A stretch of DNA of 64,000 nucleotides from Neoscytalidium dimidiatum (taxonomy: Eukaryota > Ascomycota > Dothideomycetes > Botryosphaeriales > Botryosphaeriaceae): NCBI GenBank assembly GCA_037367355.1, contig CM074704.1:2170001-2234000 (forward strand), written 5' to 3'. Under the pieces are notes generated by a model, which was not told the DNA's origin, did no database searches, and saw nothing but the letters and a program-made list of their open reading frames with translations. The stretch's first letter is position 1; each line of letters starts with the position of its first letter. This document shows positions 45,984-56,046 of the stretch, one piece after another. The translations under genes were made by a program, and so were the position numbers.

Positions 45984-48088
45984 TCACACCCTCTCCACCT
46001 CCTCCACGACAATCTTCCCCGGCTTCCCCACGTCGTCCCCTCCCTCATCGCGCCCGCCCACATGCACGACCGCCTTTCTGAACGCCCTCGTGGGCGTCCC
46101 GCGCTCGAACAGCGCATCCAGCTCCTCCAAGCTCCGCCCCTTCATCTCCGGCACGAACAGCCAGCACAGCACCGTGACGACGACGGTCGTGCTCCCGTAC
46201 AGGAAGCCGACGCGGGCGCCCAGGCCGGCGTAGTCCGCGTTGACGAGGTAGGGGACGGTGAAGCTGATGGCGAAGGCGCAGGCGATGCTCAGGCTGTTGG
46301 CCAGCATGCTCGTCTTCTCGGCGACGCGGCGGGCGGGGGCCTCGGCCATGGTGATGTAGCTGAGCGGGGCCCAGGTGAGGCCGAAGGAGACGCCGAACAG
46401 CATGAGGCCCGCGACGAGGGCGTCCCTGGCGGGCCGGCCGGGGGCGTGGGGGGCGGCGGCGGCGGCGCCGAGCCCGCCGACGAGGTAGAGGAAGGCGGCC
46501 TGCGCGACGCCGCCGCCGAGGAGGAGCGGGCGCCGGCCGACGCGGTCGACGATGAAGGAGGTGAAGAGCGCGGTCGCGAACTGCAGGGTCGTGTAGACGA
46601 TGCCCAGCGCGAAGCTGTTGCCGTAGCCTTGCTGCTGGTAGAACAGGACGCCGTACTGCGAGGTGAAGATCTGGCCGGAGAGCTGCTGGGCGAGCATGCC
46701 GAGGATGGCGACGCCGGCGCGACGCTGGTGGATAAACGGGAGGTTTAGTGTGTTTTTTTGTTTTGGGGGAAGGAGGGGGCGGGGGGGAGGCGGTTGATGA
46801 TATGGGCCGTACCTTATTGGTGCCAGTGAAGACTTCGGCCCAGCCGCCCTTGCCGTCGTTGGTGCGCGCGTAGAGCATGATGCTGAGCTCTTCGTTCAGG
46901 GTCTGTGGGTCGGTATTCTTGCGAAGCTTGCGCAGTGCGGCAGAGGCCGCTTCGGTATCGCCACGGCTGATGAGCCTGATGGGAAATGTAAGTTGTTATG
47001 CCCATCACTATCTGATGCTACGAAGTGCTTGCCATCGTGGAGATTCAACCAGGAAGGGGTAGGCCGCAATCAGAATTGTTGGCATAACGAATTGTATGCC
47101 TACTCATTTTAGCGCGAAGACTAATTGCACAGAGTTCAGTTCGCCTACCAAGAGGAATCATCCAACAAGCATCCGTATCCAATTGTTTAGTGCCATAGTT
47201 GATTAAGTTGGCGACGACCTGAGAGAACATGATCTGAATCTGGATCTGGCCTCCTATAAGCCCACGCAATTCTTGGGGTGCCGTTTCAGCGAGGTACGAG
47301 GGGATCATCAGCATGCAGATTCCTAAAATTGTCAGCTTCGAAGATCTTGACCCTCTAGATCGTATGAAATACCGGTCATAAAATAGCAAGTGATTCGCCC
47401 GACCGTAAATTGGGCAGCTGTAGTGGCAGCAATTTGGAGTATGGTACCACTGTCGAACCAAGCGTCAGTGGCACTGCGGGGAACTTCCACTTATTCACTC
47501 ACATAATGGAGCAGATAGCGATGAACATTAGGCTCTTCTTTCTGCCGAAGCGCTCAGCCAGCGGGGCTGCGACCCAAGTTCCCTAAACCGAAGCCATCAA
47601 TCGCGAGTGGTATACCCAGGAGGATGAGGATTATTACGAGGAGCTTTCCAAGGTATGGTGTCGAGTTCATGATAGACGAAAGATAGGATGGGATGGCACA
47701 GGTACCGTCCGCATCGCACTTCCCAAATCTCTTCTTGAAGGCTAGGTCTCGTAAGCATCCGCCCATGTCCTAGTAGAGATCTCTGCCACTTACGGGCCAT
47801 GGCTTGAAGGCCGCTGAAGACGCCGACCTGAGGCTGTCAAAATATCATTCCAGCTTGTGGTACGTGTGGAGCGTACATCGTATCCAAAATTGAACATGGC
47901 AGCGCTGGTATATCTACAGACATCGAGGATATGTGGTCAGGACTCATCGTACAGGAAGACTGACGTCCGATCGTTCAGGCTTACATAGTCACGAAGGCAA
48001 CGGCAGGCGTGAACAAGGAAATGCGCTGCCGGAACGACATGGCGCTGGCCTTGTCAGCCGCATTGCTCTTAAAGACGCGTGGGCTCAT
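45984..48088 (-). CDS. MFS sugar transporter (hexose porter family)
   Basis: Twelve-helix plasma-membrane sugar:H+ symporter type. Ten exons read leftward: 48088-47985, 47913-47877, 47833-47794, 47747-47638, 47582-47503, 47449-47373, 47322-47149, 47099-47033, 46975-46813 and 46724-45984, giving 530 residues. Motifs in order: FNFGYD in helix 1, AERFGRKKS after helix 2, the block around YLAETAPQELRG, ESPRWLISRG after helix 6, GMLAQQLSGQ in helix 7, DRVGRR after helix 8, and VPEMKGRSLEELD near the end. Exons 2 and 3 are only 37 and 40 bases. The exon 8/9 intron uses a GC donor, required to restore PRW-LISRG. The exon 3/4 junction is the least certain. Substrate cannot be told from sequence. The 3' exon is far richer in GC than the others. 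Confidence 0.92.
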
Positions 48089-49693
48089 ATCTAGGGCAAC
48101 TGAGAGGCGGACCAGGAAAGCGAAAAGAAGCCAAAAAGAAACCAGCCGCAAAATGAGGCAGCAATGCTAGGCATTATGAGGAAGTGCAGCAGAAGCTAGC
48201 GGAAAAATGTCCGCCTTGGAATTGCATGTTGATCCCCTGCAAGTACATAGCGCATCCCATTATCCTACCAAGTTTCTGAGGAGCGTCGTCCGCAGCTGGG
48301 ATGCTCGGCAATTGGATATAAGATTAGGCGACAGATATCCCGAAGCACGCAGCCGGAACTGGCAATGTTTAGAGCAGGTCAGTCCACAAACAGGCGCCGA
48401 CCCCGGGGGTTGCGGGGAAGCGTGACAGTCAAAGTGCAACAAAACGCGGAGAACTGGGGCTAACCCATGGCCCTATACGTAAGTCCGGGGGCTCTCCCGG
48501 GGCAATTTTCGGCGCCTTGCTGCATGAGGCACGATGTCCAACCGGCTATCGGCATCGGAGATGGTGAGGATTGTGCAGTGGTAGCGCGTGCATCACAGCA
48601 CGCTGATGGTGGAGGTGGAGGTGGAGGTGGTAATGGCAGCGGCATCGACTTCGGCAGGACGGCAGCGATGCCGGGCGTCAGGGTGCGGTAGTCGGCTTTT
48701 GGTCGGGCGTCGGGTGTCGGGCGTCAGCATCAGGCCGTGCACTTAGCGTCTCGCTTGAGGCTTGGCGCTCTGGCTGTGGTATAAAAAACTTCATACCTCC
48801 CTTGACGAACTCTTTTTCTTTTTTCTTTAGTCGACTTTACTCAATAGAATCATTTCTATAGTAAACGTCCTCTTCTGAGCTCCTTACCAGAGCCACAGAA
48901 TCTCCAACCTGGCTGATGATTCGATACCCCGGTGCCCTAGAGTGAAGCCTTGTACTGCGGCTCCGGCTGCAGTGGTGATGATCTCGTCCTGGCCACGGTT
49001 TGCGACTTCGGTCTGCCTGGCCAGGTGGGTGCTGGCGGTCGTCTGACAGGCTCTGCTCTTCTTTGATTTCTTATGGCTGGAATCAGTAGCAGAATGGATC
49101 TGGGCTTACTGGGATGGATATTTGGAAGGCCTGCAGATAGCTTTGAAAAATGCAAAATTTTAACCTGTCACCGACCGCTCTCCGTGCGTTGTGATGACAC
49201 TCAGCCTCCCTCGTGCAGCACACCGACACATTAAGGCAGCATTGAGGCTCAAATGAAAAATCCTAACAAGAGCTTATCTGCGCCACTCACCCTGGGGTGA
49301 TTTCATGCAGCTGTTCGTTGTCGCCGCTCGAGAAGTGCAGCAATTACCTGGGCGGCGCAGCTCATCCGCATGCTGTAGGCCGTGTAAACACACCTAAAAT
49401 CTATGGAGAGGCATGACAGTTCATGTTGTCTAGGACTGCTTGCATCTGAACAAAGCTGAGGTAGCCACCACGGCTGGACTGGGCTCCATCATCCAAACGT
49501 CACGACAGCCACATGTGGCTTGACCCCGCTATGACGTCCCGCATGGATAAAGCTCCTCTAAGCTCTCACCACACCACAATCCTCCAATCTTGCCCGCACT
49601 TTTCCTGAAAGACCACATTGCCGCGTGCTCTTCTTGACCTTGACATTGAGTGATACCCACTGCTTCTCTGTACTGCTCAGAACTTCCTTCGCC
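48089..49693. promoter_or_regulatory. Divergent promoter region, sugar transporter / NAD(P)HX dehydratase
   Basis: 1.6 kb between head-to-head genes. Contains a GGAGGT tandem repeat and otherwise mixed sequence without a supported gene. Confidence 0.5.
48608..48631. repeat. (GGTGGA)n short tandem repeat
   Basis: Four units of GGTGGA in the divergent promoter region. Confidence 0.85.
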
Positions 49694-50819
49694 ATGGCGA
49701 ATGCATCACGGAAGGATATCCTTAGCAAGGTCTACAAGATGGTGCCGCCCATGCTTGAGAGCTTCCACAAAGGCAAGTTGCAGCTCATCCAGGCATCCAA
49801 TTGCAAGAACCAAGACCCTGACAGCGCTTTCCAGGCCAATTAGGACGCGTGGCCGTGATTGGAGGCAGCGAAGATTACACCGGCGCACCCTACTTCTCCG
49901 CCATGGCTTCCGCAAAGCTGGGTGCAGACATGGTACTTGCAGCCCCCCTTCCCACTGCGCCCTGCCAATTCTCCCAGAAAACAATCTCTCTGACACCATC
50001 CGCCCCTTCCAGAGCCACGTCATCTGCGAGCCCGGCGCCGGCGCCGTCATCAAGACCTACTCGCCGAACCTGATGGTGCACCCCTACATGCGGCAATCCA
50101 AGCACCTCCAGGCGCACGAATCCGCCGAAAGCGTCGCCGACGAAGTCCTCTCCATGCTCTCGCGCCTGCACGTCATCGTCGTCGGCCCCGGCCTGGGCCG
50201 CGACGAGCTGATGCAGTCGACGGCCGCGCGCGTGCTGCGCGAGGCGCGCAGGCGGAACATCCCGTTCGTGCTCGACGCCGACGGCCTGATGATCGCGATC
50301 GACCAGCCGGACGTCGTGGACGGCTACGAGGAGTGCATCCTGACGCCCAACGTGGTCGAGTTCGGGCGGCTGGCCAGGAGCAAGGGCGTCGACGTCGACG
50401 GCGAGGACCCGACCCGGGTGTGCGAGAAGCTCGCCCGCGCGTTCGGCGGCATCACCATCGTCCAGAAGGGCGCCCAGGACTACATCTCCAACGGCGAGCA
50501 CACGCTCGTCAGCGACGGCGAGGGCGGCCTCAAGCGCTCCGGCGGCCAGGGCGACACCCTGACCGGCTCGCTCGCCACCCTGCTCGCCTGGCGCCGGGCC
50601 TACTTGGATAAGCTGTGGGAGCACGACAACGACCTGAGCCCGAGCGAGCTGCTCGCCCTCGCCGCCTACGGTGGTAGTGCCATCACTCGCGAGTGCTCAA
50701 GGCTGGCGTTCAAGGAGAAGGGCAGGGCGCTGCAGGCGGGTGACCTTACCGAGCGCGTACACGAGGCTTTCTTGAATGTCATCGGCGAGCCGGGAACGAA
50801 GCAGCCGTCAAAGATCTGA
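49694..50819 (+). CDS. nnr2: ATP-dependent (S)-NAD(P)H-hydrate dehydratase
   Basis: Metabolite-repair enzyme that converts hydrated, inactive NADHX/NADPHX back to NAD(P)H with ATP (human NAXD, yeast YKL151C). Exons 49694-49772, 49835-49932 and 50013-50819 give 327 residues, the family length. The ribokinase-like fold shows [59 protein letters not shown], the block around [20 protein letters not shown], and [10 protein letters not shown], which carries the catalytic Asp. The first intron has a GC donor in AAAG|GCAAGT; using it joins FHKG to [10 protein letters not shown] exactly as in homologues, and no nearby GT donor does so. The third exon is much more GC-rich than the first two. Confidence 0.96.
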
Positions 50820-51775
50820 AGAGGTCAGGATTAGAGATGGTATCCGCCTTGGCGCATCAGAGCGGGTTTACAACACACAGCGTTTAATGAGGAAATGAGA
50901 AATACGATAAGAGAGTGTCGGATTTTCGTCAAAAATAATTTGGCAGTGATAGCATCAGAATGCCAGTCGTGCTATACGAAATTAGTTCGCAAAAGTTGTA
51001 AAGATTGAACCAGTTAAACGGGTAGAAGAATATGAAATATCTTCCGGACATAATCGTACGTAGCGAAAGGCGGGCACATCTTGATGCCTGCATCTCTCCC
51101 TCAAGCTTTTGTGATAGCAAATTTTGATTAACGGGCGATGTACCCGCACAATCTCGATGTTGTGAGCAGGGGAGAATCAAGGAAAAGGAGCTGCTAAATT
51201 GCTTCTGCCCACGCATTTCCGAGCACCCGATATTCCCTGCTCTGTTCGAGATGCAAAATGAGTAAGCAATCGGAACGACCAGGCAAACTATCTGTCACTG
51301 AAGCAAATAATATCACCTGAGAATTCCTTGCCGTACGAACATGCGGCAACGCCGATGCTGCAGCTACCACCGGCATCTTTCGGCATCCCTGCGGCATCGT
51401 CGGCATTACCGCCGTAGCCGCCGGCCCTGGCCGCAACTTCGAACATCTGTCGGCGACACGCGTAGGAGAAAGCACTTCTAGGCCGGCCAAACATGCTTCG
51501 TCACTCGGGCCGGCTCGTGGCCACGCAGATAGCTCGGAAGCAGGACGCGAGTGCTGAGCGTAGCGAAATGATATATATATATGCCCGCCGTATCGGCTCC
51601 ACGTAGAGTCATCACGATCCAGAACTACCTCGAAAAAGAAGAAATCAAACACATCATCAATCAATCAGAGCCGTAGAAAATTCCAGGCGTCATCCCCGCC
51701 CGAGTAACCACATCAAAAACGGGCACCGACAACCCCACCACCAAAGGCCACCGCAACACATCCAACATCCGCACC
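50820..51775. other. Intergenic, no gene seen
   Basis: 3' flank of the dehydratase gene, then the upstream region of a small ORF. A short TA run lies near 51570-51582. Confidence 0.55.
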
Positions 51776-52057
51776 ATGGCGACCGCCACGAACCCCCTTC
51801 GCACCCTCGCAAACATCGTCCGCGCCGCGCTCCGCGAGCAGCATCCGATCGGCCGGCACCCGACGACGACGCCGCCTCACCGGCCCGACTGGCGCGCCGC
51901 CTGGCTGCGGATCGGGCGCGCGGCGACGCTGTACGTGCCGATGGCGGGCACGGTCATGTTCTGGCCGTACGCGGTGCGGGCGCTCGCGAAGCCGGGCGGG
52001 TTCGGGCATGCGTATCACTTCGGAGGAACGGGGGCGTGGTGGGAAGAGGAGGAGTGA
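51776..52057 (+). CDS. Small hypothetical protein with one membrane segment
   Basis: 93 residues from an ATG in CACCATGG context. The N-terminus is basic and helical (NPLRTLANIVRAALREQH), which could be a mitochondrial presequence. One hydrophobic segment follows (about 51-70, around AATLYVPMAGTVMFWPYAV), then a Gly/Trp-rich acidic end. The size and layout resemble small inner-membrane proteins, but I recognise no family. Support comes from the strong start context and GC-rich codons in a locally mixed region; it may be spurious. Confidence 0.5.
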   Translation: MATATNPLRTLANIVRAALREQHPIGRHPTTTPPHRPDWRAAWLRIGRAATLYVPMAGTVMFWPYAVRALAKPGGFGHAYHFGGTGAWWEEEE

Positions 52058-52689
52058 AATTGGGGGACAGAGGGCTGAGGGGTGAGAGCTAGAGAGAAGA
52101 GGAGGAGGAGGAGGGGGCTTACTGGAGAATTGGGCGGGAGGAGGGAATGTGAGATGAGGAAAGGCGAGGACAGAGCAGGGAAGGATGGGGATATGGGGGA
52201 GTTCTTCTGGAGTTGGCTGGATTGGAATTGCTCTTTTTCTCTTCCTTCCGGGATTTGCATTTTGGACAATTGTAAACATGGAGGGATGAAAGGATTTTGA
52301 GACGGGATGTGAAGATAGAAAATTAGCCAAAGCATGAAATTGAAGCGTTCGAAATCCATGAAGACCGCCAAAGTCGCATATGATCGTACATTGTCCAACT
52401 CCAACCGGCTAGCCCGCTCAAGAACTCAACAAAAGATACTAAAAGCAGTAACGCGAAAAGAATCCCCCGCCCATGAACGCTTGCAAAATCCCACACGGTT
52501 TTTCATAACAATGTCTTGTATCTCCATCGTCTCGGATTCCTGGTTCCTGTGATCCCTTTGTCACAGAATACCACATAACCTCGTGAAATCCCATCAAACA
52601 TCGTTCCCGGCTTCCACTTAATTCCTCACTCCTGGACTTGCGGAGTTCTAAATCCCCATCTCAGGATTCTTCTCTTACAAAGGCAGCTC
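52058..52689. other. Intergenic, tail-to-tail
   Basis: A purine-rich stretch (52080-52200), then AT-rich DNA, between the 3' ends of two small genes. No gene seen. Confidence 0.55.
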
Positions 52690-53733
52690 TCATCTTGCTG
52701 GCTCGACCTTCTTGTCCTCAGCATCTGGACTCAAAAGGCCGGCGGCAGCGAAGTCCTCGACCGAAGGGCCCTGAGGTATGTCCACGAGGACGGCCGGATC
52801 GCGTTTCCGCGACTGTAGGAGCGCGGCGCGGTTCTGCAGGACGAAACAATGAGAAAAGGCGCACCAGCCCGTACTCTTCGCCTTCCAAAGCTTTGAGAAA
52901 ACGACAAGATTGGAACCCGGAATTGACAGAGTAGAAGCTTAAGAAAAAAAAAGGGGGCGAGACTCCCTGTAAGAGTTTGAGGTCCCGTGAAACATTCCAA
53001 CAGCAAAAGTATTCTCTAGACGTATTCCCATCGAAGCTGACATAAGAGTTTGAACGTAAACGCTACCATCACCTGTACTGGGGTTTAATTCTTGAAGATT
53101 GCTCGTCAACTGAACCTACCATGCTTACTTATGCTGTTGGAATGTTTCGAGTACTCGACCTCGTCTTTACCAAGGTAGAAAAGGAAAAAGGAGAAAAAAG
53201 GACGCCTCACGTGCCTACAAGTAATAGTCTCTGGAGTGGCTGTTCTGGACGAGGAAGCAACCAGAGACAGAAATCTTTTTTTTTTTTAAAAAAAAAGAAA
53301 ACAAACACCGGCATAAATAGAAATAATAATAAAAGATTTTTTTTTCAAAAAAAAAAAAATTAAGACTCACCTCCTTCCCACCAATCAGCCCAAATTCCTC
53401 GAGCACCTCCTCCTCCCTCGCCAGGTAATCCGGACTGCTCCCGGTCCGCTGCGGCCCGGCACCGCTCCCCCTCCTACCACTCGACGCAGGAGCTGCAGTC
53501 TTGCCATTGTTCCCCCAGCTCCCCGTCCGCATCATCACGACCCTGTCCGGCGACGTCGGCGTGCCGTCGATCTCGACGGGCGACGCGTTGATGGCCGGGG
53601 TCGAGGTGTCGAGGTGCGCGACTACGGAGCCGCGGATGCGCGTGGGTGGCGGCGCGGCGTCGGCTGCGGCGGGATTACTGGTGGTGGTAGTGGTAGTGTT
53701 GGTAGGGTCGCTGTTGGTGGTGGATGATGCCAT
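52690..53733 (-). CDS. Conserved-looking fungal protein of unknown function
   Basis: Exons 53733-53371 and 52833-52690 give 168 residues; both exons are whole codons (phase 0). The N-terminus is Ser/Thr/Ala-rich and probably disordered. The ordered part crosses the junction: SPDYLAREEEVLEEFGLIGG-KE joined to NRAALLQSRKRDP and AVLVDIPQGPSVEDFAAAG, ending in a charged tail. This joined region reads like one helical domain, which supports the long 537-base intron (donor GTGAGT, acceptor CTGCAG). No function is known to me. The intron is several times longer than others here and contains an A/T-tract inverted repeat next to its 5' splice site. Confidence 0.7.
53276..53359. repeat. A/T-tract inverted repeat inside an intron
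   Basis: T13-A9 at 53276-53297 and T9-C-A13 at 53337-53359 are near-perfect reverse complements separated by 39 bases, so the transcript could fold into a stem of about 22 pairs. It lies in the intron of the 52690-53733 gene, starting six bases after the donor hexamer. Confidence 0.85.
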
Positions 53734-56046
53734 GGCGCGTGGCTGGTGGGACGATATGTATGGATCAGGTGGGGCGAGGATGTTGTGTGATGGGGCGCGG
53801 GAAGGGGGGGTAAAAGGGTCTGTTAGAGATGTGTATGTGTGCGGGGGTGGTGTTTGGTGGCGGTTGGATGTGGTGGTTTGGAACAGCGACGGCGGCGACG
53901 GCGATGCGCTATGCGAGGGTGGCGTGTGGTGCGCGTGAGAGGGATGGGTCAGGCGGAGAGGGGAAGCGGTTGGTTGGCTGGCTGGCTGGTTGGGGATTAG
54001 TGAATGAGATGGGGAGATGGGTTGGTGAGCAGCAGCAGCAGCAGCAGCAGCATGCAGACGTTTCAAGAGGAGAAGAGGAAGGTGACCAAAAAAAACCTCC
54101 ATGGAGCAACTAGGCTGGTTCGCCGCCTCGGGAAGAAGATGAAACGCAGCGAGCTTACACGTGAAGAGAAAGAAAGGCTGAATGAACAGGGTAGACCAAA
54201 GAGAGCTGAGTCGAGGATTGAGTTGGCAAGAGAAACACTATGCACGGCAGGGGAAACGCTGCGAGAGACAAGCAAGCGCCCTAAAAATCACTGGGGAATT
54301 TGTCGTTCCTTCAAAGTCCACCAGGGACCCGTATCGTCCGTATAAATAACGAGAGCAGGGAAACAAGATCTACAGCGAGATACGACGCAGAGAGACGGAA
54401 AGACGCGCGCTCCCGTACTGTGTGGCGGTATAGTTTATTTTTATACTGATATAGTATCCACACCTTCTCCATCCCCGGTGCGGCGCATCCCGCGGGTTCA
54501 GCTGGGGTTGGGCAAACGAAGGCGAAAGGGAAAAAGAGACGAGCGAACCTGAGTAGAGCGTCAAGGGCGCGCGCAGCTGGCGGAGGCGACGGCGCTGACC
54601 GAGGAAATGATGACCACCGGTCAAGCAGGCTTGTGCCACTGCTGCCTTACCCTACAGACGCTTCGATGCAGCAAGAGGAGAGCAGAAGGGGGAAAGAGGA
54701 AAGGAAAAAATAGCAGCGGCGAAGGTGATGCAGCGGCTGCTAGCCTGAACAAGGCGGCGGGCAGATCATCCGGGAAACTCGGCCGGGCGACCGCGCGCGT
54801 ACGTGCGAACGAGCGACGAATACGCTGCGTGGATGGTCAGAGGACAGACCAGAAAATGGATTATGGCCTGGCCGGGCCTGGCCTCCGGTCGGGCTCTCGC
54901 GCCTTCGCGCCTCGCTGCCGGTGATGATGATGATGAGACAAGCGAGCGTGGCTGAGCAAAGCAGAAGAGACACCAGACAGCAAAGCACCATCACCGTCGT
55001 CTCATAGCGGCTGGCCACCCAGGTCAACAATGGCCGCGACGGCATGTTAGCGCTCCGCCTGAGGCACATCCACCCGTCGACCGGGCCTCCCGGGAGTTTC
55101 AGCTGCCGCATGCAAGCTGGCACATGCATGCATGCCTCCAAGCAATGTCCATCAAATCGTCACCGCCGCAAGGTGAGATGTGCCCCATGGCAGGTCTACT
55201 AGCCACTTGGAGACGTCCTGCTCCATCAGAGAGTCAGTGACAACGCGGCACAGCAGCAACACCGCACGCCTCTGTGTCCGCGCCGCTTTTCACTACGTAC
55301 TTGGTGCAAAAAATAGTAGCCCCGTAAGCGCTTGATTACGACTGTCTCTTTTGTCTATGAACGCGACGACCTGAAGGGCAAATCTCTGCTCCAGCGTGAT
55401 GAGTGAGGCTGAGTAGCCCCACGTCCATCTCCGCTCTCTCCTCCAGTTGGTCACACTGTGAACCAAGCGTTACCATTCTAACCTCCCCGACCCACCAACC
55501 CCCACGAATCCACCTACCTCCTTCGATATCTTTTGAAGAGAAAAAATTGCAAAGAAAAGCGGCAAGACTAGCAGCAGACAGATGAGGAACCGATGCAGCG
55601 CAGAATGCAGCGGCCGTGAAAGCAAAATCCGCAAAAACTAGAGTACACATTAAATGTCGGCGGTTGTGTGGTATCATGAACAAAGCCCAGGAGGAGAGGT
55701 CCGCCAACAAACCTTTTACCCGTGCCCCATCAACGCTAAGCGAAAACGACCAGAAAAGGAGATTGTGAGAGTGCTCGCAGACGAAGGGTTGGAGAGGGAG
55801 GGTGCAGGAACGAAAATGCAAGATGCGTGAAAAGTAGAGCGTGAAACAGGCAGCACCTGCATAGATGCATCGCATAAAGCACGCTTCATGCGTGAATCGT
55901 ATGCCAGCAGAATGATCGACAAGAACTGAAATGTTGGAAGAGGGGAAAAGAGAGAAGAAAATCCCGAAATACGCCTGATGCGCCTTGCCAAGGAGCCCCG
56001 CTCGCGTTTGTACATTCGCTCATTAGAAATCCCAGAATAGGAAAGC
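53734..56046. other. Intergenic between the 168-residue gene and RAX2
   Basis: Upstream region of the minus-strand gene at left and 3' flank of RAX2 at right. Contains an (AGC)8 run. A 179-codon ATG frame at 55336-55875 (minus) lies in the RAX2 3' flank and has no family signal; it is not called. Confidence 0.5.
54028..54052. repeat. (AGC)8 trinucleotide repeat
   Basis: Uninterrupted AGC repeat about 300 bases upstream of the ATG at 53733, probably in promoter or 5' UTR. Confidence 0.88.

Noticed and set aside
55336..55875. 179-codon ATG frame in the RAX2 3' flank
   Set aside because: No family signal and no ordered pattern; probably chance. RNA data could change this.
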